The notes beneath the pieces were generated by a model. The model worked only from the letters and a program-made list of their open reading frames with translations, had not been told where the DNA came from and made no database searches. Shown one piece after another: positions 25,455 to 33,575 of a stretch of DNA of 64,000 nucleotides. A program made the translations under genes and the position numbers. The stretch is from contig JAZLJA010000036.1 of NCBI GenBank assembly GCA_045617625.1, forward strand, positions 1-64,000, read 5' to 3'. This DNA comes from Firm-04 sp045617625. Its GTDB lineage: Bacteria > Bacillota > Clostridia > Oscillospirales > Ruminococcaceae. Position 1 is the stretch's first letter. Each line of letters begins with the position of its first letter.

Positions 25455-26533
25455 TCACAGCGGAAGTGCGAAAGGAAATCGCTGAAAACACGCTTGTTTC
25501 GTGCGGCGTCGGCATCGACTGGCAAATACTGTTCGCCAAAAAAGAACTTTCCATCGGCTTCATGGGCGGGTCCGTCACGCGCGGCTATGCCCATCAGCAG
25601 GTCTATGCGGAGGCGTATCCGCAAATGCTGACGGCTGATCTGGAGCAGCTGGGTTATCGCGTGAAATGTGCCTGCTGTGCCGATCCCGGCATGGATGCCA
25701 TGCAGGGCAATCTTCTGGCAGAGCGTGAAATTCTCGCAAATGCGCCCGATTTGGTTTTCCTCGAATACTCCATCAACGAAACGACTCTGCGGCACAGCGT
25801 TCTTTCGTTTGAAAGCCTGCTGCGCAAACTGCTGCTCGCCGAGCATCCGCCGATCGTGTGCATTTTTACCATTCGCAGCAAAAATGATTACAGTGCGGAA
25901 AGCTTCATGCTCCCGATGGCGGAGCATTACGGGCTGCCGTGCGTGAGCCTGCGGCAGGGGATCAACCCGTGCCTTGCCGCCGAAAAACTCATCTGGGAGG
26001 ACTATGCCGATGCGGAAAGTCACCCCACGCCTGAGGGGCATCGGTTGCTCGCGGATTGTCTGATGAATCTGCTGGAAAATGCGAAGCAATGCGAAAAAAC
26101 AGCGGTTGTTCCGCTGCCTGAGCCGTGGCTGGACGCTCCGTTTGCCAATATGCAGTATCTGCCTGCGGGTGAACTGCCGCAGCTTGACACCGACTTTGCC
26201 GTTGCTGCGAAAGAATTCAGCTACTATCCGACGGTTTGGCTTGGCGACATCGCACACAGCCGATATGAATATCGTTTCACGGGGAAAGGCTTGGTGCTGT
26301 TTTTCGAGGCAAACCGCATCCCTGAATATGGCAGTGCAAAAATCCTCATGGATGGAAAACCTGTGTCACATCCGCTGTTGAATCAGTCGGTGCTGCGAAC
26401 CTATTCGATATACGGGTGGGGCAATGCGATGCCGGTTGTCGTGCTGGAAACCGAAACGCCTGCACCGCACGTTCTGACCGTCACACCGACGGAAGGAACA
26501 TTTCATCTGCTTGCGCTTGGGCTTTGCGAATGA
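25451..26533 (+). CDS. Cytoplasmic SGNH/GDSL-type hydrolase, probable deacetylase
   Basis: The 360-residue protein has an SGNH-type block I (FMGGSVTRGY with the serine near residue 42), an SINET segment in place of GxND (near 104), and a final Asp/His block SHPTPEGHRLLAD near 190. A C-terminal beta-rich region of about 150 residues follows and is unassigned. No signal peptide is present. Its ATG overlaps the LysR stop (ATGA), so both are translated together. Removal of acetyl groups from imported oligosaccharides, in partnership with the GH5 enzyme, is a reasonable inference. Confidence 0.8.
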   Translation: MITAEVRKEIAENTLVSCGVGIDWQILFAKKELSIGFMGGSVTRGYAHQQVYAEAYPQMLTADLEQLGYRVKCACCADPGMDAMQGNLLAEREILANAPDLVFLEYSINETTLRHSVLSFESLLRKLLLAEHPPIVCIFTIRSKNDYSAESFMLPMAEHYGLPCVSLRQGINPCLAAEKLIWEDYADAESHPTPEGHRLLADCLMNLLENAKQCEKTAVVPLPEPWLDAPFANMQYLPAGELPQLDTDFAVAAKEFSYYPTVWLGDIAHSRYEYRFTGKGLVLFFEANRIPEYGSAKILMDGKPVSHPLLNQSVLRTYSIYGWGNAMPVVVLETETPAPHVLTVTPTEGTFHLLALGLCE

Positions 26534-26618
26534 TGAATCTGTCTGTGGGATTGCTCTGCTCTATGAATCCGCGATTTTTCGAGAAAAAATCGCATCGCAC
26601 CGTGATATCTGCAAACTG

Positions 26619-26651
26619 AAAGGTTGGGAACAATATATGTTCCCAACCTTT
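26619..26651. terminator. Bidirectional terminator
   Basis: A perfect 14-bp stem (AAAGGTTGGGAACA at 26619-26632 with its complement at 26638-26651) followed by Ts separates the convergent SGNH and cdaR genes. Confidence 0.9.
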
Positions 26652-26684
26652 TTTCATGTGATAAACATGTTTCGCTGACTGCAA

Positions 26685-28073
26685 TCATTCATCGGGGTCA
26701 ACCTCGGTTGCCGTCACATCAACTTTCGTCGTGCCGCTGATCCACACGCCCGTGGTTTTTCCCTTCAGCTCAAAATTCACGACTTCTGAAAACGTCATAT
26801 TATGCGTGATCTCACGCGAATACAAATTCACCGTTGCGTTGATTTCCTGTGAGGTGATCTGTGCGACCTCCTCCTTGGTGCCGATGATCGTGACCGTCAG
26901 GAAACCGTCCGAAACTTTGCAGTCGAAATTCGGCGGCATATTCGTGATCTGAATATCTTTCATGCGAACCCGTCGTGTTTCGGCAACCAGATCACTGTTG
27001 TCCAGCGTGACCGTGATGGTGCCGAGATGCGATTCATCCTCATAGCCGTCCTTCAGCGTTACCGTGCGCGGGATCCCCACACTGCCAAGCGTCAGTTCTG
27101 AGAGCGAAATGGCAGGCGTGATGGAAAATTCCTTTTTATCCTCCAGCGACGAATTATTCTCGGCACTGGTGGTTTTCAGCGTGATCATGAGGTTTTTGTC
27201 ACCGCAATCGGGCAGCATATATTCATCATCTGCGATCAGCCTCAGCCGCTTGCGCAGGGATGCGATGTCAAATCCTTCAGGCACATCCCTGATGTCGATG
27301 TTGACGGGCAATGTCTGCTTATAGTACACGCCCACATTGACCAGAAAACGCGTTACATCGGGTTTCACGCTTTCGTCGGTGATGGGGGTTCCATCCATGC
27401 CGATCAGCTCGAACTGCGTGCAGTTGTTGAAACTGCGGGATTCATAAAGCGTGGCGTTGTCGGGCACCGTGACACGAAGATAATCGACCTGCGAAAGCAG
27501 CTGTGAGGGCCCCGTGACATTCACGGTGGCGGGTGTCACATCCACGCGGTCAGGGTTGACGTTCTGACCATAGCTGATATTCGGCATACATTCCTTGCCG
27601 TCGCAGCTCACAAGCACCGGCTTCGATTCAAAGCGGTCCATGTTGACGGTGACGGAATCGGGGCTTGGCGTTGCGCCTCTGATGACCTTGTTGTTGGTAT
27701 CTTTGATCACGATTTTCAGGGTTTGCGAACCTGTCTGATCTTTGGCACTGTCAAAGTCGATGAACGCGCAGATGTCGTTTTTGTTGACAGCACCGATCTC
27801 GGTACGTTCGCCCTTGATCTTGACATCCACCTTCGGGAGTTTTTCCTCCTCGGTGAGCAGCACCAGACCGTTTGCGCCTGCCAGTGTGCCTGTGGTATCG
27901 CTGATGAGCGAAATGTCAGTGAATGTTTTTTCGATGGTGTTGCTGATGCGCACTGCGATATATGTCCAGCAGGCAATGGCAATCACAACCGAAAGCATCA
28001 GGAGCCGAAAATCCTTGGGGCGGGGGATGTGCAGGTGCGATTTTACAGTCTGCCGGATTTCTTTCAGATTCAT
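26685..28073 (-). CDS. cdaR: YbbR-domain protein CdaR, regulator of CdaA
   Basis: The 462-residue protein has one N-terminal membrane helix (LLMLSVVIAIACWTYIAV, about 24-41) followed by an extracytoplasmic region of repeated YbbR domains, each with a VxVxGP-type turn (for example VNVTGPSQLL). CdaR binds and tunes the diadenylate cyclase CdaA in studied Firmicutes. Its ATG overlaps the cdaA stop by ATGA, confirming the pair. The usual third gene, glmM, is not next to it here. Confidence 0.93.
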   Translation of the reverse strand: MNLKEIRQTVKSHLHIPRPKDFRLLMLSVVIAIACWTYIAVRISNTIEKTFTDISLISDTTGTLAGANGLVLLTEEEKLPKVDVKIKGERTEIGAVNKNDICAFIDFDSAKDQTGSQTLKIVIKDTNNKVIRGATPSPDSVTVNMDRFESKPVLVSCDGKECMPNISYGQNVNPDRVDVTPATVNVTGPSQLLSQVDYLRVTVPDNATLYESRSFNNCTQFELIGMDGTPITDESVKPDVTRFLVNVGVYYKQTLPVNIDIRDVPEGFDIASLRKRLRLIADDEYMLPDCGDKNLMITLKTTSAENNSSLEDKKEFSITPAISLSELTLGSVGIPRTVTLKDGYEDESHLGTITVTLDNSDLVAETRRVRMKDIQITNMPPNFDCKVSDGFLTVTIIGTKEEVAQITSQEINATVNLYSREITHNMTFSEVVNFELKGKTTGVWISGTTKVDVTATEVDPDE

Positions 28074-29008
28074 GATTTTCCCTCCTTTTTCTTTGCGGCG
28101 GAGGGCTTTTTGTTCTCCGATTTTGTTTTTTCCGTGGTTTTTACGGGCTTTTTCAGATTGGTGAACAATGTCGTAAGCGACGAATCGGATTTTTCGGGAA
28201 TCAGGGTATCACGCAGCAGTTTTTCGAGAGTTTCCGCCGTGAAATTGCGTGTCAGTTCGCCGTCGCAGGCAACCGAGATCTGTCCTGTTTCTTCCGAAAC
28301 GACGATCACCAGTGCATCGGAGTTTTCACTCATGCCGATGGCGGCACGGTGACGCGAGCCAAGATGCTTTTCCACACGTTCTTCTTTCTGGGGGTTTGGC
28401 AAAAAGCACGCAGCAGCCCACACGATGCCGTCGCGCATGATGACCGCACCATCGTGCAGCGGTGTTTTGGGGAAGAAGATCGTGCCGAACAGCTGCAAAC
28501 TCGGGACAGCATTCAGAATGGTGCCGTTTGAGATATGTTCGCCGAGCTTGGTGCTGCGTTCGATGACGATGAGCGCACCTGTATAAGTGCGGGACAATTC
28601 CGCTGCTGATTCGCAGATGATGGGAATTGCCGTTTCCCATCGTTCGATGATCTCATTGCTGTGTCCGAGTGAGGTGAGGTTTTTCAGGTGGAATGTGGAT
28701 TGCCCGAATTTTTCCAGCGCACGGCGCAGTTCAGGCTGAAAGAGGATCACCAGTGCCAGCAGTCCGATGCTGAGGACACTCTGGGTAATCAGACGCATGG
28801 CTTTCAAACCCATGACGTCGCTGAGGATATAGGCGCACACCAGCAGCGCAATGCCCTTGAGCAGCTGCCCTGCGCGGGTCTCCTTCACCATTTTGAGAAC
28901 GATATAAATGAGGTAGGTGAGCAGGAGCATATCGAGAATGTCAATGAAACGAATGGACAAAATGACGTTCCAAAGTTCCGTGAGAAGATTGCGGAAAAAG
29001 TCCAACAT
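28070..29008 (-). CDS. cdaA: Diadenylate cyclase CdaA
   Basis: CdaA makes the second messenger c-di-AMP from two ATP. The 312-residue protein has three N-terminal membrane helices and a DAC domain with the two required motifs, DGA in PLHDGAVIM and RHR in LGSRHRAAIG. Both are intact. A Lys/Ser/Thr-rich tail (KKPVKTTEKTKSENKK) extends the C-terminus. The start at 29008 (MLDFFRNLL) has AAAGGAG; codons further upstream in frame lie in the leader. c-di-AMP controls potassium, osmotic and wall balance in relatives. Confidence 0.97.
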   Translation of the reverse strand: MLDFFRNLLTELWNVILSIRFIDILDMLLLTYLIYIVLKMVKETRAGQLLKGIALLVCAYILSDVMGLKAMRLITQSVLSIGLLALVILFQPELRRALEKFGQSTFHLKNLTSLGHSNEIIERWETAIPIICESAAELSRTYTGALIVIERSTKLGEHISNGTILNAVPSLQLFGTIFFPKTPLHDGAVIMRDGIVWAAACFLPNPQKEERVEKHLGSRHRAAIGMSENSDALVIVVSEETGQISVACDGELTRNFTAETLEKLLRDTLIPEKSDSSLTTLFTNLKKPVKTTEKTKSENKKPSAAKKKEGKS

Positions 29009-29067
29009 AAGCACTGCTCTCCTTTCTTTTTTTGTATTGCAGGATATGAGGTACTTTCGCATCTTAT

Positions 29068-29096
29068 AGTATAGCACATATCAGCGGAAATTTCAA
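29068..29096 (-). promoter_or_regulatory. cdaA-cdaR promoter
   Basis: TTGAAA (29091-29096), 17-bp spacer, TATACT (29068-29073) on the minus strand. Confidence 0.75.
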
Positions 29097-29152
29097 CACC
29101 AAAATGAAATTTTTTTGCGAGATATTTTAATGATCCGCCGCAAACAAAAACG

Positions 29153-29189
29153 CCGCCGCACTTCTGAATATTTCACAGAAATGCGGCGG
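29153..29189 (-). terminator. Terminator of the xylB-leu-ATP-grasp-scaffoldin-like unit
   Basis: CCGCCGCA (29153-29160) pairs with TGCGGCGG (29182-29189), extended by an inner TTCTG/CAGAA stem, and TTTTTGTTTG follows on the minus strand. Confidence 0.85.
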
Positions 29190-29205
29190 TGCTTGAATCT
29201 TTTTC

Positions 29206-31818
29206 TTATTTGCTCAGGATTTCTTCCCAAGTGATCTTGCCCATCATGTTGCGAACATAGTAGCGCAGGATCGCGGAAGCATCCGCGGAGGTGACTGCGC
29301 CGTCCTCATCGACATCTGCGGCGAGTGCTTCCATCGCTGTCAGAGGGCTTTTCTGATTCATGACTGTCTCTTTGACGTATGCCTGCAAGGCTTTGGAAGC
29401 ATCGGCTGCGTCCACAGTACCGTTCAGGTCGGAATCGCCTTTGAGATAGAGACGGATCGTGATTTCGCAGGTGTAGGTTTTTCCTTCGTAGGCAGCGGTG
29501 ATCGTCGCACTGCCCTCAGCGACAAATTTGACCATGCCCTTTGCATCCACCGCGGCAACCTTTGCATTGCTGCTCGTCCATTTGACATCGCCGTTTGTGG
29601 GTGCAGGCGAAAGCTTGAGCTGTATGCTGCCGCCGACGGTATCGGTTGCATACTGCGTATAATTGAGTTTTCGCGGGAAGTCCACCGTGACCTCACAGGT
29701 GTAGGTGACATCTTCGCAAATGCCTGTGATCGTGGTTTTGCCGTTGTTCAGCGCGGTGATCTTGCCGTCAGCTGACACCGAAGCGATCAGCGCATCAGAG
29801 CTTTTCCATGTGACAGGATAGGAAGCATCGGGTGCAGGGGTGAGGGTGAGCTGTGCGGTTTCCTCGAATTTGCTCAGTTTGCAGGTGGTCATGTTGAGTT
29901 TGCGCTCAAACTGCACTGTGACAGAGCAGGTGTAAGAAATGCCCTCACACACTGCAGTGATGACTGTGGTGCCGTATTTTTTCGGGGTGATGTTGCCCTT
30001 GTCATCCACAGCGGCGATCGCGGGGTTGTTGCTGACCCATGAGATCGCGGCAACGGGTGCAGGTGTCAGGGAAAGCTGTATTTTTTCATCGGGCTTGGTG
30101 ATTTTCAGGGTTTCTGCACTCAGTTTTCTGGGAATATCCACCGTGACCTTGCAGGAGTGCTTGACGCCCTCGCAAACTGCGGTGATGGTCGCTACGCCGT
30201 TTTCTTTGGCGGTCACGACGCCTTTTTCGTCCACCGATGCCACATTGGGCTTGTCAGATGTCCAGACAACGGGTGTGGAAACAGGTGCAGGCACGAGGAT
30301 CAGCGCACACTGACCGCCCTGCGTGTTGAGGGTGAGCTGTTCAGAGCCGAGTTTTCGCGGAATGCTGACATTGCACACGCACTGATATTGCAGCGTCTCA
30401 CACACAACTGTAACCGTTGCACTGCCGCTGCCCAATGCGGTAACAACACCGTTTTTGTCCACCTTGACGACAGTCTCATCGGAGCTTGTCCAGACGCAGG
30501 CATCGGCAGGGGGGGCAGGGGTCAGGTTGAGGCTGAATGCCTCGTTTTGTTTTGTCAGCGAAAGCGTGGTTTTCGAGAGTGTACGGGGTGTGGGGGCGAC
30601 GGGCACATATTTCAGGGATTCCGCCACTTGGCATTCCGGAGTGGTTGTGCCGTCAGAGATGCTGCCCAGAGAAAGTTTGATCTCGTATTCCTTGCCGACT
30701 TTTGCTTCGGGAGAAACCGCAGCCATGAACGAGCCGATTTCCGCGACGGCATCGCCGTTTCTGCTTGCTGAATAAGCCAGTGTGACAAAGTTTTTCGTGG
30801 GGTTATAGAACGGGATCACCGAGCCGTTTTCGATGGCTTCCGATGGCTCAAATTCAAAGATCGTGTCGTTCAGCAGCACAGGCGTGAGAATTTCGGGGAG
30901 TTCGATTTTGAAGCCCAGTGCCGAGATACCTTTGTTTCCTTCCAGCAGCACATGAACACGGGTCTGTCCGCCGGGATAGGTCGGTTCAGCCTGGAGTTTG
31001 AGGGTAAGGGGCTGCGTGGTGGTGGTCGTAGTAGTTGTTGTGGTCGTTGTGGTCGTTGTAGTGGTAGTTGTCTTGGGCTTGGATGTTGTCGTCGTCGTGG
31101 TTGTGGTAGTAGTCTTTGGTTTGGATGTGGTTGTGGTGGTTGTAGTGGAGGATGTCTTGGGCTGGGATGTTGTCGTGGTCGTTGTAGTGGTCGTAGTTTT
31201 GGGTTTGGATGTTGTTGTCGTTGTTGTGGTAGTAGTAGTCGTTGTTGTGGTTGTGGTAGTTGTGGTAGTTGTGGTTGTAGTTGTTGTAGTCGTGGTTGAT
31301 TCAGGCTCTTTGCCCACATGGAATTCCAGTGCGGATACTGCTTGATAATCGAGTTCAGTGCGCTGATAGCTGTTGAGCTTCACAACCGAAAACGGCACCG
31401 AATATGCACCGTCTTTGGCATCTGTCGGCACCAGAAAATGCAGGGTCGCAATGATACCGTCTTCTTTTGAATTGTCCATGCCCGCTGTGCCGCAGGAAAC
31501 AATATTTGCCTCCTCGTTGAAATACGCAGTGCCGATCAGCGACGTTGCACCCACACCGAAATCCACAATCGGTGTGCCTTCCTTATCGAGCGCGGGCAGA
31601 AGCTTGTTTCCGAGGTCAAAGGTGAATCCGCTGGAGGAAAAACCCGTGTTTCCGCAGATGACAATGTCAACGGAGAATGATTCGCCCGGCATGACGTATG
31701 CTTGGTTCACAAGCGTGACCTCCGTGGCAGCCGCCGATACCGAAACATTCGGCATCGCGGTGAAAATCATGCTTGCGGAAAGCATTGCTGCAAGTGTGTT
31801 CTTCAATTTTTTCAACAT
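29206..31818 (-). CDS. Secreted scaffoldin-like protein: two cohesin-like modules, five Big2 repeats, dockerin
   Basis: This 870-residue protein has a signal peptide (about 1-29). A cohesin-like beta module follows (about 32-170, VNQAYVMPGESFSVDIVICGNTGFSSSGFTFDL), then a Thr-rich linker of about 95 residues with KPK/QPK spacers, and a second cohesin-like module (LQAEPTYPGGQTRVHVLLEGNKGISALGFKIEL). Five Ig-like Big2 repeats of about 75 residues follow, each with an RKL start and a VWTSS/VDKNGVVTA core. The C-terminus is a type I dockerin with DSDLNGTVDAADASKALQAYV and DVDEDGAVTSADASAILRYYV. It may bridge dockerin enzymes to another scaffold. The modules could alternatively be plain CBM-like folds. 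It starts 12 nt after an ATP-grasp gene. Confidence 0.75.
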   Translation of the reverse strand: MLKKLKNTLAAMLSASMIFTAMPNVSVSAAATEVTLVNQAYVMPGESFSVDIVICGNTGFSSSGFTFDLGNKLLPALDKEGTPIVDFGVGATSLIGTAYFNEEANIVSCGTAGMDNSKEDGIIATLHFLVPTDAKDGAYSVPFSVVKLNSYQRTELDYQAVSALEFHVGKEPESTTTTTTTTTTTTTTTTTTTTTTTTTTTTTSKPKTTTTTTTTTTSQPKTSSTTTTTTTSKPKTTTTTTTTTTSKPKTTTTTTTTTTTTTTTTTTTQPLTLKLQAEPTYPGGQTRVHVLLEGNKGISALGFKIELPEILTPVLLNDTIFEFEPSEAIENGSVIPFYNPTKNFVTLAYSASRNGDAVAEIGSFMAAVSPEAKVGKEYEIKLSLGSISDGTTTPECQVAESLKYVPVAPTPRTLSKTTLSLTKQNEAFSLNLTPAPPADACVWTSSDETVVKVDKNGVVTALGSGSATVTVVCETLQYQCVCNVSIPRKLGSEQLTLNTQGGQCALILVPAPVSTPVVWTSDKPNVASVDEKGVVTAKENGVATITAVCEGVKHSCKVTVDIPRKLSAETLKITKPDEKIQLSLTPAPVAAISWVSNNPAIAAVDDKGNITPKKYGTTVITAVCEGISYTCSVTVQFERKLNMTTCKLSKFEETAQLTLTPAPDASYPVTWKSSDALIASVSADGKITALNNGKTTITGICEDVTYTCEVTVDFPRKLNYTQYATDTVGGSIQLKLSPAPTNGDVKWTSSNAKVAAVDAKGMVKFVAEGSATITAAYEGKTYTCEITIRLYLKGDSDLNGTVDAADASKALQAYVKETVMNQKSPLTAMEALAADVDEDGAVTSADASAILRYYVRNMMGKITWEEILSK
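31000..31300 (-). repeat. Low-complexity Thr-codon tract
   Basis: About 300 bp of ACN codons encode Thr runs of 7-20 residues separated by SKPK or SQPK. The DNA is a degenerate trinucleotide repeat and could change length by slippage or recombination. On the opposite strand it reads as poly-Val frames, which are not genes. Confidence 0.85.
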
Positions 31819-31830
31819 AAAAATACCCTC

Positions 31831-32631
31831 TCATTTCTTCAGCAAAGATGCAGCATACCGTATCAGATCCGCCGCAGGGTCGAGAGCTGTTAATGCGTAA
31901 AGCATACGGCACCCCACCGCATCCTCAATCTCCCCGAGTACATAACCGCCTTCGGGTCGGCGCAAAAAATCAATGCCTGCGAAATCCAGCGGCATGATTT
32001 CCTGGATCTGCGCGGCAAGCTTGCGCATTTCGGCATCGGGAGAAAAAAGTTCCGCTTTGCCGCCCAGAGAAAAATTGCTCCGAAAATCGCAGTCAGAAGT
32101 CCGCAGTACCGCAGCATAGATCTCGCCGCCCAGAATGTAAACGCGTACATCCCAACCGAATACGACGGGTTCTTGCAGCAGATACGGACTTTTTGCTTGT
32201 TCTAATACGGACGTGAGCGTTTGGATGTCTGAAATCAGCCGAACATCCTCGCCGCCGTGACCGCCGCACGGTTTGCAAACGATCGGCATGGGCAGCTTGG
32301 AGAGATCCGTATCTGCCGCCCACGATTTTGCCATCGGCACACCAAATTTGCCGTGGAGATACGCATAAGTCCGCAGCTTGTCGTTGGTGATCGCCGTGAC
32401 AGCAGCCGAGTTGCATACCCGAACGCCGTTTGCTTCACCCCACTCTGACCATGAAGCATCCCGACTGCGGTTGAGCATCAGCGCAGGAATATCCGCGGGA
32501 CGGGGGGCATCGGAGGTCATCAGCCGCATCGAAATATCGTGCAGATGCGCATTTTTGATGAGTTCCTCGATAAACCAGCCGTTCCGCGGAATATCTATCG
32601 GATCATAAATCAGAAGTGCCGATCGGCTCAT
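31831..32631 (-). CDS. RimK-like ATP-grasp ligase, second of a pair
   Basis: The 266-residue protein has an ATP-grasp fold: nucleotide-binding lysine and glycine loop in MPIVCKPCGGHGGEDVRLI, WDVRVYILGGEIYAAVLR, and FAGIDFLRRPEGGYVLGEIEDAVGCRMLY. The last motif has GEIED where RimK and its close relatives have EVNSxP, so its metal site differs. Such enzymes join a carboxylate to an amine using ATP; the substrates are unknown. Its ATG overlaps the stop of the upstream ATP-grasp gene (ATGA) and its stop is 12 nt before the scaffoldin-like gene. The frame start at 32709 is rejected in favour of 32631. Confidence 0.82.
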   Translation of the reverse strand: MSRSALLIYDPIDIPRNGWFIEELIKNAHLHDISMRLMTSDAPRPADIPALMLNRSRDASWSEWGEANGVRVCNSAAVTAITNDKLRTYAYLHGKFGVPMAKSWAADTDLSKLPMPIVCKPCGGHGGEDVRLISDIQTLTSVLEQAKSPYLLQEPVVFGWDVRVYILGGEIYAAVLRTSDCDFRSNFSLGGKAELFSPDAEMRKLAAQIQEIMPLDFAGIDFLRRPEGGYVLGEIEDAVGCRMLYALTALDPAADLIRYAASLLKK

Positions 32632-33533
32632 TGTCCGTTGTTTTCGCGTTCCAGCTTGACCTGGTTGCGAATGTGCCACATAATGTTGGTGGCAGGGTTG
32701 ACGCCGCACGCATCGATCGTGCTTTGCAGCTGCGGATTGGAATTGACTTCGCAGACATAACGCTCGTTTTCGTCTCTGCCGATGAGGATATCGACGCCTG
32801 CGAAATCAAGCCCCAGCGCGGAAGTTGCAGCCAGTGCAAGCTTTTCCTCCAGCGGCGAGATGGTTCTGGCAACGCCTGTGCCGCCCACGCCGATGTTCGA
32901 GCGGAATTCGCTGCTGTTTGCCGCATGGCGTTCCATCGCGCACACGACCTTGCCGCCTACGACGGTCACACGCAGATCTTTGCCCTTGCTGGCAGCGATA
33001 TAACGCTGGAACAGGCAGTCGCGCTCGCCGATGTGGTTGAGGATCTTTGTTGCTTCGGCGATGTTGTTTGCGAGATAGACCTGCTGTCCGAAGCTGCCCT
33101 TGTTTTCCTTGATGATCAGCGGCCAGCCGAGAATTTTCGCAGCTGCCTCAGCCGATGCGGGATTGCGTTTGCAGCCGGTAAAACAGGTGGGTGCAGGGAT
33201 GGTTTCCACCTGCGGGATGTTGTATTTTGCAAGGCAAAGCGAAGTTTTCACCTTGTCGTCGGCATTGGCGATCGCGTGTGCCGAGTTGAACAGCCGCAGT
33301 CCTGAAAGCTCCATCGCACGGGCAAGCAGCACATCCTTATCCCAGAACAGTACAAAATCGGGCTTTGGTTCACGGCATTTGCTGCCGATGATCGTGGGCA
33401 GTTCATCCGATTTCCACATGGAATAGCGCAGTCCTGCTTTTTCAGCAGATTCTTGCAGAACCTTGTAGAGTGAGCGGAACTTCGCAGGATTGAAGTAGCT
33501 GTTGGTAATCAGCCAGCCGTTGAATGTTTCCAT
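32628..33533 (-). CDS. RimK-like ATP-grasp ligase, first of a pair
   Basis: The 301-residue protein matches the RimK/LysX type of ATP-grasp enzyme: a preATP-grasp domain, then PLIIKENKGSFGQQVYLA for ATP binding, KDLRVTVVGGKVVCAMERHA, EFRSNIGVGGTG and the Mg-binding motif LDFAGVDILIGRDENERYVCEVNSNPQLQ. RimK-type ligases add glutamate or similar residues to proteins, peptides or cofactors. The substrate here is unknown. GGAGG precedes the start. It begins 42 nt after leuB and overlaps the next ATP-grasp gene. Confidence 0.87.
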   Translation of the reverse strand: METFNGWLITNSYFNPAKFRSLYKVLQESAEKAGLRYSMWKSDELPTIIGSKCREPKPDFVLFWDKDVLLARAMELSGLRLFNSAHAIANADDKVKTSLCLAKYNIPQVETIPAPTCFTGCKRNPASAEAAAKILGWPLIIKENKGSFGQQVYLANNIAEATKILNHIGERDCLFQRYIAASKGKDLRVTVVGGKVVCAMERHAANSSEFRSNIGVGGTGVARTISPLEEKLALAATSALGLDFAGVDILIGRDENERYVCEVNSNPQLQSTIDACGVNPATNIMWHIRNQVKLERENNGQ

Positions 33534-33575
33534 AGCAAATCCTCCAATTATATATATTTTTCTGCAAATGAATTC

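Noticed and set aside
31000..31345. Long plus-strand frames of almost pure Val or Cys/Gly residues
   Set aside because: They are shadows of the Thr-codon tract of the scaffoldin-like gene and have no ribosome binding site.
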